From: Brevibacillus antibioticus
GTDB taxonomy: Bacteria; Bacillota; Bacilli; Brevibacillales; Brevibacillaceae
Direction: 5' to 3'
Assembly: GCF_005217615.1 (NCBI RefSeq)
Contig: NZ_SZNK01000001.1
Location: 701,501 to 765,500, forward strand
Length of the DNA stretch: 64,000 nt
A program made the translations under genes and the position numbers. Every line of letters starts with the position of its first letter. The stretch's first letter is position 1. This document shows, one piece after another, positions 1 through 7,860 of the stretch. Under the pieces are notes generated by a model. It did no database searches and was not told the origin of the DNA. It saw only the letters and a program-made list of their open reading frames with translations.

Positions 1-181
1 AACGACAAGCTTATTATCTTGATAACTTCTACCTCAAGCTTTATTCCCTTCAAAAATCACACTTCTGTACTTAGGTGACGCAGTGCCACTCTAAAATGTC
101 AAAACTGGTAAATAAAAGCAGGAACCTGTCCTTTTTCGTAGAATATAACCCTCATATAAGTAATTGAGGTGAAAACGTTAC

Positions 182-838
182 ATGCTGTTTGTCCTATTTT
201 CAACATTGGAATACCTCGCGATATTTGCTCTTATGACTACGCTATTTCGATTTGGTTTTTTGGTGCATATCAACCGAATTCTCTTTGTGAGTCTGGTATT
301 AATGCTTTTCTCGTTTGGGCTACGACAATTTACGCCATATGGAGACTACGCAACCATAGCTCAAGTCGCGATTATCTTTGGGGCATTAATCTTGGTATGG
401 AACGTGAATTGGGGACATGCTGCCTTAATGACTATGATAACAGCAGGAATCTACTTGGGAATTCAGATGGTGGAAGTGTTCTTCCTGTCCGTCATAGGAA
501 CCCTAGAGACAATCGAATCATTACGGGATCGAACCATCTACACGGGGTTTATATTCCAGACAATCTCCGCATTCCTTACCTTTGCATTATGCTTTGGACT
601 CCGGAAATGTAGACTGCAATTTACATTTGTCAGGGACGGAGCGCCGTTCTCTCTTTACCATAGAGTCAACATGGTGATTTTGTCACTGATCATTGTAACA
701 GGTGTATTGATAACGGTCTTGTTTAAATTAGCAAGTACATATGGAATTGCTTCCTTAGTGTGGATTTTCTTTGGGATGGCAATCGGAATCACGATACTGG
801 CATGGCTGGCTATAAAAAGGGATGGGGAATATGATTGA
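182..838 (+). CDS. Seven-helix membrane protein of an agr-like locus, resembling an AgrC sensor domain without a kinase
   Basis: The 218-residue product is almost entirely hydrophobic, with about seven predicted membrane helices (roughly residues 2-26, 32-50, 57-76, 79-108, 119-141, 161-183 and 188-212) and ends in a short charged tail. It has no histidine kinase or GHKL domain. The start follows a GAGGTG ribosome site. Its stop overlaps the start of agrB, so the two are translationally coupled. Size and topology match the N-terminal sensing module of AgrC-type kinases, which suggests a peptide-sensing or peptide-export role. That is inference from context; no motif identifies the function. 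Confidence 0.75.
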   Translation: MLFVLFSTLEYLAIFALMTTLFRFGFLVHINRILFVSLVLMLFSFGLRQFTPYGDYATIAQVAIIFGALILVWNVNWGHAALMTMITAGIYLGIQMVEVFFLSVIGTLETIESLRDRTIYTGFIFQTISAFLTFALCFGLRKCRLQFTFVRDGAPFSLYHRVNMVILSLIIVTGVLITVLFKLASTYGIASLVWIFFGMAIGITILAWLAIKRDGEYD

Positions 839-1367
839 AACTCTTGCTGAAAGAATAGCAATCCAACTAAAGGCGATCAATCCACATGAAACGAAGTCAG
901 TCCCTACCATGAAATTTGGGTTAATCCTTATCATCAACATGCTGCTCATCATTACGAGTAGCCTTACCATTTCACTCATGATAGGGACATTTCAAGGTAC
1001 TTTACTTACACTGGCCGGATTTTTAGTACTACGTCAATTTTCAGGAGGTTTTCACTATTCATCGTCTGTCTACTGCACCATGACAAGTATAGTGGGAGCC
1101 GTATTCATCCCTGTCATTCCCCTACCTAATGATTTTGTCACCCCGATTATTATCATCACATTAGTCTTAGTAGCACTTTTTGCACCGCAAGATATGGAAA
1201 TGCAATCACGACTATTCAAACAGAACCAGACTTTTCTCCTTAAGACCATCTCAATTATCATCGTCAGTTCATTATTTTACATAGGCAGCGAGACACTGAT
1301 TAAGACCTTCTTTGTGCAATCGCTGACGCTAATTCCACTGAAAGGAGGTGGAAAAGATGAGAAATAA
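831..1367 (+). CDS. agrB: AgrB-family membrane endopeptidase that processes the autoinducer precursor
   Basis: AgrB is a membrane cysteine protease that cuts the C-terminal tail from AgrD and forms the cyclic (thio)lactone. The 178-residue product has the family signature RQFSGGFH followed seven residues later by Cys; His75 and Cys82 are the predicted catalytic pair, with the same spacing as His77/Cys84 of S. aureus AgrB. Several membrane helices follow. I prefer the ATG at 831 because it has a better placed GGGATGGGG ribosome site; an in-frame ATG at 822 would add three residues. It overlaps the upstream gene by 8 bp and the downstream peptide gene by 11 bp, forming one tight operon. Confidence 0.93.
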   Translation: MIETLAERIAIQLKAINPHETKSVPTMKFGLILIINMLLIITSSLTISLMIGTFQGTLLTLAGFLVLRQFSGGFHYSSSVYCTMTSIVGAVFIPVIPLPNDFVTPIIIITLVLVALFAPQDMEMQSRLFKQNQTFLLKTISIIIVSSLFYIGSETLIKTFFVQSLTLIPLKGGGKDEK

Positions 1368-1491
1368 GGCGATGATGTTCGTAGCGAAGCATGTTTCAGT
1401 AATTGCTTCATTTGTTGCGGTATTGGCGGTAACTACAGCATCCTTCGGTTTCGTGGGGAAACCTGAGATTCCAGAGGAATTAAAGAAATAA
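1357..1491 (+). CDS. agrD: AgrD-like cyclic autoinducer precursor with Ser in place of the usual ring Cys
   Basis: This 44-residue ORF starts inside the end of agrB behind an ideal AAAGGAGGTG ribosome site. It has the AgrD layout: an amphipathic N-terminus with basic residues (1-12), a hydrophobic middle (13-28), a short putative autoinducer around residues 29-33 (SFGFV), and an acidic, proline-containing tail (GKPEIPEELKK) like those removed by AgrB. Canonical precursors have Cys at the first ring position. Here codon 29 is TCC (Ser), which would give an oxygen-ester lactone as described for some staphylococci. The ring limits are inferred. Confidence 0.85.
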   Translation: MRNKAMMFVAKHVSVIASFVAVLAVTTASFGFVGKPEIPEELKK

Positions 1492-1608
1492 GGGGCAATG
1501 AACGGTGACAACTGGTTGCCGCATTGCGACTCTGTAAATCTTAACTTTGTAAACAGAACATTGTATTGTACTTATAGACTGCTTCTTTCAGAGCGTTACA
1601 AATTATCT

Positions 1609-1645
1609 AACCCCCTTGGTAGACAAGGGGGTTTCTTGTTTTTTG
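1609..1645 (+). terminator. Intrinsic terminator of the agr-like operon
   Basis: An inverted repeat AACCCCCTTG / CAAGGGGGTT with a 5-6 nt loop is followed by a T-rich run. It lies about 120 bp after the precursor peptide gene. Confidence 0.85.
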
Positions 1646-1701
1646 AGCCTAATTCGTTGACGCCAACAACGCTGTTTTGTGAATCGTTAATGAATGGAAG
1701 T

Positions 1702-1746
1702 GGGCTGTCTCTTATTCAGAGAATCGATTTTTGAGACAGCCCTTTT
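1702..1746 (+). terminator. Hairpin between convergent units
   Basis: A perfect 10-bp inverted repeat GGGCTGTCTC / GAGACAGCCC is followed by TTTT on the plus strand. It lies just past the stop of the convergent gene on the minus strand, where there is no T-run in that direction, so it may serve mainly the plus strand. Confidence 0.6.
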
Positions 1747-1756
1747 CGCTTAATGT

Positions 1757-2170
1757 TTAATGAAACTTAGAAAGAGCGAATTTAGCTGTAAAATTCATTT
1801 TTTTCATATAGGAAGAATTCGCTCCAGCTTGAAATTGTACTGAAATATTGCCGTCTTTTTGTGCTTGGAATACGCGTCCGTAAGGTGAATTAGCTTGGTA
1901 TGTACCAATCACTTGATTATCCGCATCAAAGACTGTATAAGAAATCGGGAATCCTGAATTGTTTACAAAAATCGTAAGTTCGTCGCCCTTTTTAAGCGAA
2001 AAAGATTCCTTTTGTGTCACTTCGTATGAACTCAGAGAATAGTATTTTGTAACCTCTTGCATGTCTAAAACCGTTGTTGCTGCGCTAGCTTTTGAGACTT
2101 CCAATCCTGGCAAAGATACACCCGATAGTACTGCAATTCCTAATGCCCCTGCTAAAATGGCTTTTTTCAT
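1757..2170 (-). CDS. Small secreted protein of unknown function
   Basis: The 137-residue product begins with a clear signal peptide (MKKAILAGALG, then a hydrophobic stretch, ending near SKASA-AT). The mature part of about 105 residues is predicted beta-rich, with alternating polar/hydrophobic segments, and has no recognisable catalytic motif. An ATG 27 bp upstream lies before the AAGGAGG ribosome site, so the start at 2170 is preferred. Two Fur-family-like 7-1-7 palindromes lie directly upstream, suggesting metal or peroxide control. I do not recognise the family. Confidence 0.8.
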   Translation of the reverse strand: MKKAILAGALGIAVLSGVSLPGLEVSKASAATTVLDMQEVTKYYSLSSYEVTQKESFSLKKGDELTIFVNNSGFPISYTVFDADNQVIGTYQANSPYGRVFQAQKDGNISVQFQAGANSSYMKKMNFTAKFALSKFH

Positions 2171-2224
2171 AATCGTAATGCCTCCTTTTTTGCTCATTCA
2201 TGAGCGAAAGTAAATATTTGGAAA

Positions 2225-2260
2225 TTATAACCATTATAACTTCGGTGATAACGGTTATCA
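2225..2260 (-). promoter_or_regulatory. Tandem 7-1-7 boxes of the Fur/PerR/Zur type
   Basis: TTATAACCATTATAA (2225-2239) differs by one base from the PerR consensus TTATAATnATTATAA. TGATAACGGTTATCA (2246-2260) is a perfect 7-1-7 palindrome close to the Fur consensus. Their centres are 21 bp apart, two helical turns, upstream of the secreted protein gene. Which regulator binds cannot be decided from sequence. Confidence 0.65.
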
Positions 2261-2327
2261 ATAACTTTTTTGAAATCTCTCACGGCGTGATAAACAAGGC
2301 ATAAAAAAAGAGAGTGATTCCATTGAA

Positions 2328-3146
2328 TCAACATCCCCCTAAAAACGGGACACACATCCCCGTATCCGGACAAAATCCCTCATTCTCCTCGCACAACCTC
2401 TCCGTAAACCCAGGCTCCTCCAGCGCCAGAAATTTAAAATAACAAACAATTTCATGATTCCTTACAGCTACACTATTCAATTGAAAATCCAACAAATACT
2501 TCCGATCCACATGCTGATAGTACAATCCTTTCTTCGTAAACGGAGACGGGTACACCTTGGACGGCAAAGTCGGAATAATATCATGGACATTCACGATCCG
2601 AACACTGTTCTTTACAGTCTCATTAAACCGCGAAGCAAAGACCGGATCTCCGACACGCGGGCTCCCATATGTATACACAAAAGGATGCGCAAACTTTGTA
2701 TTCAACGCAATATCCAAACCAGCAAGTGCGGCCAACCCTCCCCCTAAACTGTGCCCCGAAACAAATAGTCTTTTCGATCTAGGGAGCTTGCTCAACTCCC
2801 GAATCAATTCATCTCGCGCGGATTGATATATACAAGTAAACCCACGATGGGTCATTCCTGCCTTTCTGACAAAACGATAGGGGACTTGATACAAATCTTG
2901 ATCAGACTCATTGTCGTTAAATGTGCGTGTACCCCGAAAAGCAACAACGATACTGTCTGATGACTCGGCTACAAAACCAAATACCTCCGGCTCCGGCTCC
3001 TCAACACCAGCCAATGCTTGAATCGTCGCGCGCTGACGATAACCTTTTGGCAAGATAAGTGAATCTGCTTCAAAAAGCTGATAGGCCTGATGGATCATGG
3101 CCGCAAGTAAAATCGCATCTTCGCTGTTATAAATACGAACGATCAT
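2328..3146 (-). CDS. Class 3 lipase family protein (alpha/beta hydrolase)
   Basis: The 272-residue product carries the class 3 lipase layout: an oxyanion segment FRGTRT (70-75), nucleophile elbow GHSLGG with Ser133, TYGSPRVGD, Asp189 in NVHDIIPTLP and a candidate His231 in the C-terminal part. This gives a complete Ser-Asp-His triad for ester hydrolysis. No signal peptide is visible, so it may act inside the cell. The last 21 residues form a cysteine cluster (Cys252, 259, 265, 272; spacing 6-5-6) shared with the neighbouring paralogue. The two genes look like a tandem duplication. Confidence 0.9.
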   Translation of the reverse strand: MIVRIYNSEDAILLAAMIHQAYQLFEADSLILPKGYRQRATIQALAGVEEPEPEVFGFVAESSDSIVVAFRGTRTFNDNESDQDLYQVPYRFVRKAGMTHRGFTCIYQSARDELIRELSKLPRSKRLFVSGHSLGGGLAALAGLDIALNTKFAHPFVYTYGSPRVGDPVFASRFNETVKNSVRIVNVHDIIPTLPSKVYPSPFTKKGLYYQHVDRKYLLDFQLNSVAVRNHEIVCYFKFLALEEPGFTERLCEENEGFCPDTGMCVPFLGGC

Positions 3147-3184
3147 TCATGTGTCTCCCTTTCTGGGGTTCCAGACTGTAAAAG

Positions 3185-4015
3185 CTAGCATTTGCCTTGA
3201 AACGGAATACACGTATCGGTATCGGGACAAAACCCTGGGTTTTCCATACAGAGCGTTTGGGCGTAATCAGGGTCAAGCTGTGTGAGGCTATGAAAATAGC
3301 AGGCGATACTATCATTGCGAGGCGTATTATTCAGTTGAAACGAGAGAGGAAACTTGCTTTTTACATGCTGATAATAGATGCCTTCCTGGGTAAAAGGAGG
3401 CGGATACTTTTGATCGGGGAAGGTAGGGAAAGAGTCGTGAACATTGACAATGCGTAGACTATTGGCAACGACTTTATTGAAGCGTGAAGCGAAGTGGGGG
3501 TCACCAATACGCGGACTCCCATAGGTGTAAACGATTGGGTGCCTAAACTGCGTGTTTACCGCAATATCGAAAGCTGCCAGTACTGCTAGCGCACCGCCGT
3601 AGTTGTGTCCGGTTATAAACAGCTTTTTAGATGCGGAAAACTGATTTATTTTTCTAACGAACCGATCCCGTGTTGATTGATAAAGGCATGTAAATCCACG
3701 TGAGGTTTTTCCTGCATCTGTAACAAAAGGATAAGGGACTTGTAGGATGTCATAGGCTGCCAAAAGGTCTGCTGGATATGCTGCGTACCCTCTGAAGGCA
3801 GCGATGATTTCATCTTTTGATTCTGCCACAAAACCATACAGATGTTCAGTTGGATTCTCTACGTCAGCAGAAGCGCGAATGGTGTATCGGAGTTGAAAAC
3901 CTTTGGGTAAGATAAGCTTCCCTTCAAAATATAATGGATAAGTCTGGTAGCTCATGGCCGCAAGGAAAATGGCAGCCTGACTAGTAAACATGTTGTCTTC
4001 GTCCGAGAAAACCAT
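3185..4015 (-). CDS. Lipase-like paralogue with a lost catalytic serine and histidine (predicted pseudoenzyme)
   Basis: This protein aligns along its whole length with the class 3 lipase encoded just downstream. The elbow GHSLGG has become GHNYGG, so the nucleophile is Asn138 (codon AAC, one transition from AGC). The position equivalent to the partner's His231 is Asp235, and FRGTRT has become FRGYAA. The triad Asp194 and the C-terminal four-cysteine tail are kept. The reading frame is intact with no stop, so it is maintained as a protein. I chose the ATG at 4015 because GGAAAGGA lies 10 nt upstream; a TTG at 4039 is possible. A binding or regulatory role is inference. Confidence 0.85.
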   Translation of the reverse strand: MVFSDEDNMFTSQAAIFLAAMSYQTYPLYFEGKLILPKGFQLRYTIRASADVENPTEHLYGFVAESKDEIIAAFRGYAAYPADLLAAYDILQVPYPFVTDAGKTSRGFTCLYQSTRDRFVRKINQFSASKKLFITGHNYGGALAVLAAFDIAVNTQFRHPIVYTYGSPRIGDPHFASRFNKVVANSLRIVNVHDSFPTFPDQKYPPPFTQEGIYYQHVKSKFPLSFQLNNTPRNDSIACYFHSLTQLDPDYAQTLCMENPGFCPDTDTCIPFQGKC

Positions 4016-4177
4016 GTAGACAAATTCCTTTCCGAACAAGAATAGATCGAACTCTTGTCTGTCCCTCCCAAATGAAAGCAGGGAAATCCTATTCGAATGA
4101 TACTTATCATGAGCTTATGTTTTTAGGGTGGAATGCGTGCTTGTATGAAGAAAATAGCCAACTAGCCGTTCGGAAGT

Positions 4178-4305
4178 CTGATGAAAAAAGGCGAAATCAT
4201 CATTCCATGGCTCGGTTCTGCCTGGGCGCACCACTATCCAGGCTGGAAGCAAAGGTGATTCCGAGAGCGGGCGAGATGTGGAGGGATGTACGAAGGGAAA
4301 AATAA
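4178..4305 (+). pseudogene. Cytochrome P450 gene remnant (heme-binding region)
   Basis: Two frames hold adjoining P450 motifs. From 4181 one frame reads MKKGEIIIPWLGSA, like the KG(D/E).(V/I)IPWxGSANRD region. From 4216 another frame reads FCLGAPLSRLEAKV, the heme-ligand Cys motif and following helix. The 30 or so residues normally between them are missing. The two frames meet at TTCTGCC (4216-4222), which can encode part of either motif, suggesting deletion between short direct repeats. Nothing upstream in any frame resembles the rest of a P450 and no start is credible. Confidence 0.75.
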
Positions 4306-4335
4306 AAAAGTAAGGACAAGAGAATTCCTTACTTT

Positions 4336-4560
4336 TCAAAACTTATCTTTCCGAATCAACAAATAAACAATCAACCCTATAATCGGAAAAACCAATAACG
4401 CAACAAGCACGATAATGGAGAACTCATTGCTATTCCCTCGTCTCCTCGCATCACGGTATGCCCAAATACTGATCACAATATTCAGCACGTTCAAAAATAA
4501 GAAGAGAAGGACCGGAAGAAGCATAATAAAGGTAGAGGGACCAACGCCTACACTAACCAA
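4336..4560 (-). CDS. Small two-helix membrane protein, PLDc_N-like
   Basis: The 74-residue product has two membrane helices (about 10-33 and 47-68) separated by a charged loop AYRDARRRGNSNE and ends in LLIRKDKF. This layout and the ending VYLLIRK resemble the PLDc_N/YxlE-type small membrane proteins of Bacillus. Its start is a TTG after AGGTGAT; a downstream start is possible. Function is unknown. Confidence 0.65.
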   Translation of the reverse strand: MVSVGVGPSTFIMLLPVLLFLFLNVLNIVISIWAYRDARRRGNSNEFSIIVLVALLVFPIIGLIVYLLIRKDKF

Positions 4561-4755
4561 AGGATCACCTGCTTTTGAATATTTTCAAGACCTTCCCAAT
4601 TATATAAAAAGATGAGGGAATTGTGTAATGGATTTATTCTATACGTAGACTCGGTCAAAAAGTAGAAGAATAGCCTAGTCGATAGAATATGTAAAAATTG
4701 GTATAATCGGAATGTATTCTTTCTACTTTTTACCATACTCGGAGGCGTGTAAGCA

Positions 4756-5844
4756 TTGAGAAAAGCTTCGAACAAAATAAAATGGCTGTCGATGCTCTGC
4801 ATGGTCGCATTGATAGCTGGGTGTCAACAGGAAACGATCAAACCGATCACATCGGAGAACACCGGCAAATCAACAGAGACCACAGCAAAACCAAGCCCTA
4901 CTCCAGCCGTCACACCAAATCAAGAAACGGAGAAAGAACCAACAACTAAACCATTTCCAACCGCTAGCCCGGAAGAACAACAAAAAGAACCCCTGTCTCC
5001 TTATCAAGTTCTCCATAAAATACGTGAAATAGAAAAAGTGAAAGGGGGAACATATCAGGGGGAGTGGAAAGAGGATGAATACACATTTCACCTACCCGAC
5101 AAGGACGGGGATCGCCGAAACGCCCGCTACTATGAACGTTCGACTCACCATGTAAAAGTAATTGGAAAAGAGGGTTTGAAGTATTTCTATCATCTTTTTG
5201 ATCCCGCTACTTATCCACAGACAACCGTGGAGGCGGAAAGGATACAGGTGAATCCGGAAACATGGCAGCAAATGGACAAGATCGAGCAGAAGCTGTATAC
5301 AAGCGAGGATACATTTCACGCCGAATGGTCGCCGAACTTTCAAGCAGTTGCCTATTATAAGGGAACTACCGAAGAGGGGCAGGCATACATTTGGAAGGTT
5401 GGCAACGATTTACCCTCCCCAATAAAAGAGGCTGCCATCGATCGCTATTTCTTTACATGGTCTCCCGATTCTACGTATCTCTTATTGGATACGGGAACGA
5501 GCCGACATCGGGGCGGACAAATCTATCAAGTGGCAAACGATAAAATGAGTGAGCCTTTTTCGTATATTTCCCAATTCCATTTCTCACCAGATTCGAAATG
5601 GGCAGCATTTTCTTTAGGAAGTGGGAGAGTTGCTAAAGAAAAATACGGGATGGAGGACGAAGAGACAGAAGACATATGGCTGTATGATTTGGCTACCATG
5701 AAGCAGGAAAAGCTGCTTCAGTCCGATGATCACACGGACTACTTCCCACTCGAATGGAAGAGTGAAACCGAGCTTCTTTATTGGAAGAAAGATTATCAGA
5801 AGAATAAGGAAGAAGAGTTAACGGTGACGATTCCTCAGAAGTAG
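4756..5844 (+). CDS. Lipoprotein with a WD40/TolB-like beta-propeller domain
   Basis: A TTG start preceded by GGAGG gives a 362-residue product. The signal peptide ends in the lipobox LIAGC (Cys23), so the protein is predicted to be lipid-anchored outside the membrane. Residues 24-80 are a Thr/Pro/Glu-rich linker. The C-terminal half contains repeated propeller-type motifs (EWSPNFQAVAYY, TWSPDSTYLLL, HFSPDSKWAAF), typical of WD40-like/TolB repeats. No enzyme motif is seen. It is transcribed alone and converges on the LysR gene. Confidence 0.8.
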   Translation: MRKASNKIKWLSMLCMVALIAGCQQETIKPITSENTGKSTETTAKPSPTPAVTPNQETEKEPTTKPFPTASPEEQQKEPLSPYQVLHKIREIEKVKGGTYQGEWKEDEYTFHLPDKDGDRRNARYYERSTHHVKVIGKEGLKYFYHLFDPATYPQTTVEAERIQVNPETWQQMDKIEQKLYTSEDTFHAEWSPNFQAVAYYKGTTEEGQAYIWKVGNDLPSPIKEAAIDRYFFTWSPDSTYLLLDTGTSRHRGGQIYQVANDKMSEPFSYISQFHFSPDSKWAAFSLGSGRVAKEKYGMEDEETEDIWLYDLATMKQEKLLQSDDHTDYFPLEWKSETELLYWKKDYQKNKEEELTVTIPQK

Positions 5845-5848
5845 GAAC

Positions 5849-5881
5849 CCAATACACTCTATGGGATGTAGAGGGTATTGG
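5849..5881. terminator. Shared hairpin between convergent genes
   Basis: Inverted repeat CCAATAC-CTCTA / TAGAG-GTATTGG lies between the lipoprotein gene and the LysR gene. T-runs are short, so termination strength is uncertain. Confidence 0.6.
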
Positions 5882-6772
5882 CTATGTTTTGGAAGGAAAC
5901 TTCCCCCGAACCTCCTCTAGAAAAGCCTGCATCGCCGGGGCCAAATAACGATTTTTCATATACGCCAAATAAACCGTCCGCTCCAACGCAGGCGAATCAA
6001 TCGTTTTCCGAACAAGCGAAGCATCTGTTGATCCAAACAAATAGTTCTCCGGAATAATCGTAACCCCCAGATTCTCCCTCACTAACGTCAACGCGGTTTC
6101 AAAGCGCTCAATCTCAAATTTAATTTGCGGGTTGACTTGTTCAAATGAAAAGGCGGTTAAAATATCCTCTCTCGTCTGAAAGCCCTCTGTACTAATGATG
6201 AATGGCTCATTAGCCAAGTCTTTCAACCGAACCGATTCTTTTTCCGCCAGAGGATGATCCTTGTGCAGGACCAGCATTAAGCGCTCATCGTACAGAGGAC
6301 GGGATTCGATATCTTCTTCATCGATGAATTGGTTGGTTATGAGCAAATGCGTATGATACTTCCGCAGTGATTCCTTTACAGCTTTCCCGCTCAGCACCTC
6401 GATTAGCTTGATGTTAATAGAGGGAAAACGCCCCTGATATCCACGAATGACTTTTGGAATCCAATGCTTTACGGACTCAATGATGCCGATGATGAGATCT
6501 CCGCTCCCGGTCAGCTTTACTTCTTCCATCTCTTTTTTCAGCATGTTCATTTGAGAAAGAAGCAGCAACGATTTCTGATACAAAATTTTACCAGCATCCG
6601 TCATTTCCATTTTTCTCGTATTTCTCTCTAGCAGAGGAGAGCCGACTTCTTGCTCCAGATTTTTGATCGCGTTACTCAAGGAAGGCTGTGAAATATGCAG
6701 CTTTTGTGCGGCTTTGGAGTAGCTCAACTGATCACAAACTGTCACAAAATAGTGCAAATGTTTAATATCCAT
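5882..6772 (-). CDS. LysR-family transcriptional regulator, probably of hutG-gltS
   Basis: The 296-residue protein starts with the LysR winged helix-turn-helix (residues 1-60: LSYSKAAQKLHISQPSLSNAIKNLE) followed by a periplasmic-binding-protein-like effector domain (about 90-290). It is divergent from hutG-gltS across 110 bp containing a perfect LysR-type T-N11-A palindrome, so it probably controls that operon and itself. The co-inducer cannot be read; a histidine-degradation intermediate or glutamate would fit the neighbours. Confidence 0.93.
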   Translation of the reverse strand: MDIKHLHYFVTVCDQLSYSKAAQKLHISQPSLSNAIKNLEQEVGSPLLERNTRKMEMTDAGKILYQKSLLLLSQMNMLKKEMEEVKLTGSGDLIIGIIESVKHWIPKVIRGYQGRFPSINIKLIEVLSGKAVKESLRKYHTHLLITNQFIDEEDIESRPLYDERLMLVLHKDHPLAEKESVRLKDLANEPFIISTEGFQTREDILTAFSFEQVNPQIKFEIERFETALTLVRENLGVTIIPENYLFGSTDASLVRKTIDSPALERTVYLAYMKNRYLAPAMQAFLEEVRGKFPSKT

Positions 6773-6793
6773 CTGGATCGATTACTCCTATTT

Positions 6794-6808
6794 ATAGCTT
6801 TAAGCTAT
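6794..6808. promoter_or_regulatory. LysR-type operator
   Basis: ATAGCTTTAAGCTAT is a perfect 7-1-7 palindrome containing T-N11-A, in the LysR-hutG intergenic region. A TATAAT box at 6853-6858 for hutG has no good -35 element, consistent with activator dependence. Confidence 0.7.
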
Positions 6809-6882
6809 CAATTTATTCAAATTATATATTAGAAATAATAAGTTTGTCATTATATAATCAATAAACAAAAGGTTCAGAAAGG

Positions 6883-7848
6883 ATGAATAGCTTGCCAATG
6901 AATGTATCAGCAGATTTGTGGACCGGCCGGACTGACCATACGGAGAGAAGAAGCAGTTTTCGCTACCATCAGATTGTAGAAATATCGGACTTGGATACAT
7001 TGCAAGCTGCCAAGGATCGCACAGTCGCTATCATTGGGTTTGAATGTGAAGAGGGAGTGAGGCGCAATCAAGGACGATTAGGTGCAGCCAAAGCTCCAAA
7101 CGCAATTCGGCAAGCGCTTGCAAGCCTTCCTTGGAAAGTGGTGGAGGGAAAACGGATTGTTGATGTGGGGAATATTACTTGTCCAAACGAAGAGCTAGAA
7201 GCTGCTCAAGAAAAATTGGGGAACGCCGTCTCTGCAATCTTTTCCAAAGCCATGACGCCCATTATTTTAGGCGGAGGCCATGAGACATTGTATGGACATT
7301 ACGTAGGTGTCCGAAAGCATATTGGAAAAGAGGCTTCTCTGGGCATTATCAATATTGACGCTCATTTCGACTTGCGTTCCTATGAAGTTCAGCCTTCATC
7401 GGGGACGATGTTTCGACAAATACTAGAACATGACAAAAATAGTAGCTATTTTGTGTTGGGGATTCAGCGCTTCGGAAATACGCAAGAGCTATTTGATAAA
7501 GCAGATGAGCTTGGTGTGCGCTATGTGTATGAAGAAGAGATGACAGACGCACGAATGGATGAAATTAGTTTATCTGTAAGCGAATTCATCGAAAAGCACG
7601 ACCATGTCATGCTGACGCTATGTACAGATGTTTTAAATGCAGCTTTTGCACCGGGAGTAAGTGCTCCATCTCCTTTCGGCTTAACACCAATGGTTGTTCG
7701 TACTTTGATCCGTACCGTTGCCGCTCATAAGAAAACGCTTTCTTTTGATATTTGTGAAGTGAATCCGAGTTTAGATGAAAACGGCAGAACAGTAAAGTTA
7801 GGTGCTTACTTGACGAATGAAGCCATCATGGGATTACTAGAGAACTAA
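6883..7848 (+). CDS. hutG: Formimidoylglutamase (arginase/agmatinase superfamily)
   Basis: HutG hydrolyses N-formimidoyl-L-glutamate to glutamate and formamide, the last step of one histidine degradation route. The 321-residue protein has the ureohydrolase metal motifs GGGHE (around 128-132), NIDAHFDLR (around 160) and CTDVLNAAFAPG (around 247), plus SAPSPFGL near the active site as in HutG proteins. No hutH/hutU/hutI neighbours are in view. The ATG at 6883 abuts AAAGG; an in-frame ATG at 6898 is an alternative start. It is followed by gltS with a 12-bp gap. Formamide, its co-product, is the substrate of the formamidase encoded at 25.4 kb. Confidence 0.9.
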   Translation: MNSLPMNVSADLWTGRTDHTERRSSFRYHQIVEISDLDTLQAAKDRTVAIIGFECEEGVRRNQGRLGAAKAPNAIRQALASLPWKVVEGKRIVDVGNITCPNEELEAAQEKLGNAVSAIFSKAMTPIILGGGHETLYGHYVGVRKHIGKEASLGIINIDAHFDLRSYEVQPSSGTMFRQILEHDKNSSYFVLGIQRFGNTQELFDKADELGVRYVYEEEMTDARMDEISLSVSEFIEKHDHVMLTLCTDVLNAAFAPGVSAPSPFGLTPMVVRTLIRTVAAHKKTLSFDICEVNPSLDENGRTVKLGAYLTNEAIMGLLEN

Positions 7849-7860
7849 GGGGAGACAACT

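Noticed and set aside
1498..1734. Open frame of 78 codons after the AgrD-like gene
   Set aside because: It spans the operon terminator and has no ribosome site or coding-like composition.
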